Source of the DNA: Armatimonadota bacterium
Lineage (GTDB): Bacteria; Armatimonadota; Armatimonadia; Armatimonadales; Armatimonadaceae
DNA: 7,884 nucleotides
Direction: 5' to 3'
Assembly (NCBI GenBank): GCA_014381035.1
Contig: JACMIS010000966.1
Location: forward strand, 1 to 7,884
The translations under genes were made by a program, and so were the position numbers. Shown here one piece after another: positions 5,356 through 7,884 of this stretch; the first letter of the stretch is position 1; every line of letters begins with the position of its first letter. The notes beneath the pieces were generated by a model. That model did not search any database. It had not been told where the DNA came from and worked only from the letters and a program-made list of their open reading frames with translations.

Positions 5356-7884
5356 ATGAGATCCAATACATTCGACAAATACTGGAGAGTAGAGCTGTTC
5401 GGCGGTTTGCGCCTATCGCACAGATCTACAGAACTAACACGGTTCCAGACGCACAAATCCGCGGCATTGCTCGCGTATTTAACAATTCACAATCATAATG
5501 CTACCTCGCGTGACATTCTGGCGGAACTCTTCTGGTCCGATGCCGAACCGGAAGCGCAGCGCAACAGTTTGCGCGTCGCGCTGAACTCCCTGCGCCGCCA
5601 GTTGGAGCCGCCAGATCTGGCAAGCGGTGCCATGCTGATCGCGGATCGAACCACGGTACGATTGAACCCCGATGTATTTTCCACCGACGTTGCCGAATTC
5701 GAAACGGGCTTGAAACAGGAAGAGCGATTGGCGCGTGCCAATGCCCCCCGCACCGAGCGAATCGCGATTTTGCAGTCGGCGGTCGATCTCTACCATGGTC
5801 CCGTACTTGCGGGATGGTACGAAGATTGGGCGATTCTGGAACAGAATCGTTTATCGGATTCCTACGCAAATGCGATGCGTCGTCTCGCTACTATATTGCT
5901 TGAAGCGCAGCAACACGACGCTGCCATCGAGACAGCACGACGCAGTATCGCCGTCGATCCGATGCGGGAAGAGTCTCATCGCCTGCTGATCCGAATCTAC
6001 TCGGCTTTAGGGCGACAAACGGACGCGCTCCTTCAATACCGGGAGCTGGAAGCGATATTGCACGACCAGTTCGGTGTTAAACCGTCACCCGCTACCCGTG
6101 ATCTGCTATCCAGTCCTGCCTCGATCCCTGCCATCGTTCCTATCGCGCTCCCTGAGATCGCGCCGTTCCCTCAAATCGTCGTCACACAATGCCCTGTCGA
6201 GGAGGTTGATTCCATGCCTGTTTCCAACCGGTTTGTCGGCTATGTGCCACGTCCTTTAAGCCCGATTTTTGGGCGTGAGACGGAAATGAGCGACCTGAAC
6301 ACGCTCCTATCGCCCGCGAGTCCCTCGGCAGCTCGCCTGATTACACTTACCGGACCGGGGGGGATCGGGAAAACGCGCCTGGCACTGGAAGTCGCGTCGA
6401 AGCTGAGAGAGCAGTTTGAAGGTCGAGTATGGTTTGTTTCGTTTGCCGGTATTACGGATGCCGAAACAATCGCACCAACTCTGGCTTCTGCCTTGCGCCT
6501 CCCTTGCCTGCCGGATGTCGATCCCCAGGATCAGATCCGCGACGCTTTATTCGGGGCAAGCGCACTGCTGGTACTGGATAACCTGGAACAGATCACGGCA
6601 ACCGGAGGGGCACGATTCATCTACGAACTTTTATTGGATCTGCCACATCTTGCTTGTCTGGTAACATCGCGCATTCAACTCGATGTAGACGGCGAAATGG
6701 AATACCCGATCCCGCCCCTACCGGTACCACCCGTAACGGATGAAGAAACAGAAATCGGAGGGAAGGAATCACTGCATGCTTCTCCTCTGGAGCATCTGAT
6801 GTCCTGCCCCAGTATCCATATGTTTGCCGAGAGGGCGCGCAGTATTCGCCCGGACTTTACCCTCACGCCACGCAATGCCACCGCCGTCGCCAAACTGATG
6901 ACCCACCTGGAAGGGATTCCTCTGGCAGTAGAACTGGCGGCTGCCTGGGTACAGATCATGACACCCGCCCAGATGCTTGCCCGGTTGACGACGGGGGGCG
7001 GCACCGAGGAAGCCACTACGACAGCGAGAGCGAGTGAAGCACGTTTCGGTCTGCTCGTCACCGAGCGGCGTAGTTTGCCTGCGCGTCATCGCTCCCTGCG
7101 ATCCGTGATGGAGGAAAGTCTGTGTTTGTTGCCGGCTTCGGTCCGTCGCCACTTCGCCACCCTATCCCTGTTTCGTGGCAGTTGGGATCTTTCCGCGGCG
7201 GAGGCGGTGTGTGCCAGTGTGGCAGCGGCAACGTCGGCAGGAACGCACCGGCAGGAAAAAAGCGAGGAGGTGCCCGTCGCAGAGGCGATTCGGATGCTAC
7301 GGCATCATTCGTTACTTCGACATGAAGAAACAACCACCCCGGATGCGGAACCACGTTTCCGATTACTGGAAACAGTGCGCGAGTTCGCCTTCAGCACTCT
7401 CTCGGATCTACAACAACAGGCAGCAATACGGGCGCATGCTCGTTTCTTTGCGGCGCGGGCAGAGCAGTGCCGCGATACAGATCGCTGGTATGCGGGAAGC
7501 TCCTTTAACCGGGCGAATGATAACGCATTATCTCCCCATTATCTGGAAGCAGATCGGGAGAATCTGAACGCCGCCATTTGTGGCGCACTGTCCTCGGAAG
7601 ACGAGAAAGGAACCGCAGTGCGGCTCGTGGTATCGATCTGGCCGCTCTGGTACTCCTGGGGGATGGCACCGGTCGGAGTTCGTCTGATGGAGAAGGTATT
7701 GACGGCGGTAAAAGACGAGCCGACCATGCCTGCGCTGCTACTGGCAGAAATCTATTTCGGATTGGGACGCCTTCACAGTGTGCTGGGAGCAGCAACGAGT
7801 GCTATCGATAGTTTCTCCTCGTGTCTCACACAATGCGACGGGTTACACGAGAATGTTTACAAGGATTCCGAAAATGAGCAACGG
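5356..7884 (+). CDS. AfsR/SARP-like regulator: winged helix-BTAD-NB-ARC (3' end off window)
   Basis: The frame is open from ATG 5356 to the right edge: 843 codons without a stop, so the C-terminus is missing. Residues about 10-97 are an OmpR/SARP-type winged helix (YWRVELFGGLRLS at the start; NSLRVALNSLRRQLE as a recognition-helix-like segment). Residues about 105-245 are the BTAD domain, ending in LLQYRELEAILHDQFGVKPS. A proline-rich linker leads to an NB-ARC/STAND ATPase with P-loop GPGGIGKTRLA (Gly333, Lys339, Thr340), Walker B LLVLDNLEQ (Asp408), a TSR sensor motif and the GIPLAVELAAA motif (Gly520). An arm follows, with FRLLETVREFA and YLEADRENLNAAI, and then the start of TPR-like helical repeats near the edge. 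Family members are ATP-controlled transcriptional activators of about 900-1100 residues. An in-frame TGA at 5338-5340 limits the start to ATG 5356, the first ATG after it. Its target genes are unknown. Confidence 0.9.
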   Translation, partial: MRSNTFDKYWRVELFGGLRLSHRSTELTRFQTHKSAALLAYLTIHNHNATSRDILAELFWSDAEPEAQRNSLRVALNSLRRQLEPPDLASGAMLIADRTTVRLNPDVFSTDVAEFETGLKQEERLARANAPRTERIAILQSAVDLYHGPVLAGWYEDWAILEQNRLSDSYANAMRRLATILLEAQQHDAAIETARRSIAVDPMREESHRLLIRIYSALGRQTDALLQYRELEAILHDQFGVKPSPATRDLLSSPASIPAIVPIALPEIAPFPQIVVTQCPVEEVDSMPVSNRFVGYVPRPLSPIFGRETEMSDLNTLLSPASPSAARLITLTGPGGIGKTRLALEVASKLREQFEGRVWFVSFAGITDAETIAPTLASALRLPCLPDVDPQDQIRDALFGASALLVLDNLEQITATGGARFIYELLLDLPHLACLVTSRIQLDVDGEMEYPIPPLPVPPVTDEETEIGGKESLHASPLEHLMSCPSIHMFAERARSIRPDFTLTPRNATAVAKLMTHLEGIPLAVELAAAWVQIMTPAQMLARLTTGGGTEEATTTARASEARFGLLVTERRSLPARHRSLRSVMEESLCLLPASVRRHFATLSLFRGSWDLSAAEAVCASVAAATSAGTHRQEKSEEVPVAEAIRMLRHHSLLRHEETTTPDAEPRFRLLETVREFAFSTLSDLQQQAAIRAHARFFAARAEQCRDTDRWYAGSSFNRANDNALSPHYLEADRENLNAAICGALSSEDEKGTAVRLVVSIWPLWYSWGMAPVGVRLMEKVLTAVKDEPTMPALLLAEIYFGLGRLHSVLGAATSAIDSFSSCLTQCDGLHENVYKDSENEQR

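Noticed and set aside
5479..5869. Three overlapping - strand frames at the start of the SARP-like gene
   Set aside because: The + strand frame from 5356 is open for 843 codons with winged-helix and BTAD domains here, so the antisense frames are shadows.

Overview
The window looks like a piece of a bacterial chromosome from a phylum rich in soluble multi-PAS kinases and SARP/BTAD-NB-ARC regulators. Armatimonadota or Chloroflexota fit best. This placement rests on protein style only: an RsbW-like ATPase subfamily with a 'FLKDVLSSVTEG' lead-in, and a BTAD-NB-ARC-TPR regulator. No phylogenetic marker is present, so it is inference.

Layout. (1) Bases 1-559 are mobile-element debris. The C-terminal end of an IS630-family DDE transposase (+ strand) runs in from the left edge. 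It abuts a 5' remnant of an IS3-family element (- strand) whose OrfA is cut at its leucine zipper. The junction sits at a TA dinucleotide, as expected if IS630 jumped into the IS3 orfA. (2) Bases 560-960 hold no large gene. They contain a perfect 7-1-7 palindrome, weak promoter-like boxes and a possible 34-codon small ORF that ends exactly where the next gene begins. (3) Bases 961-5122 form a tight three-gene signalling operon. It encodes a cytoplasmic histidine kinase with four PAS domains (767 aa), a single-domain Rcp1-type response regulator (149 aa, ATGA overlap with the kinase), and a receiver-PAS-RsbW-like ATPase fusion (469 aa, GTG start 2 nt after the previous stop). (4) Bases 5123-5355 are intergenic, with a GC-rich inverted repeat and then an AT-rich block ending in a perfect TATAAT box. 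(5) Bases 5356 to the right edge are an 843-codon open reading frame with no stop in the window: an AfsR/SARP-like regulator (winged helix, BTAD, NB-ARC, start of a helical repeat region). It is probably transcribed as a leaderless mRNA.

How the genes work together. The kinase would sense one or more cytosolic signals through its PAS array, autophosphorylate on His547 and pass phosphate to Asp68 of the small regulator. Asp57 of the third protein is a second possible acceptor. The third protein has no DNA-binding domain. Its ATPase is of the anti-sigma/serine-kinase type, so the output may be partner-switching rather than direct promoter binding. The SARP-like gene has its own promoter, and any link to the operon is only by proximity.
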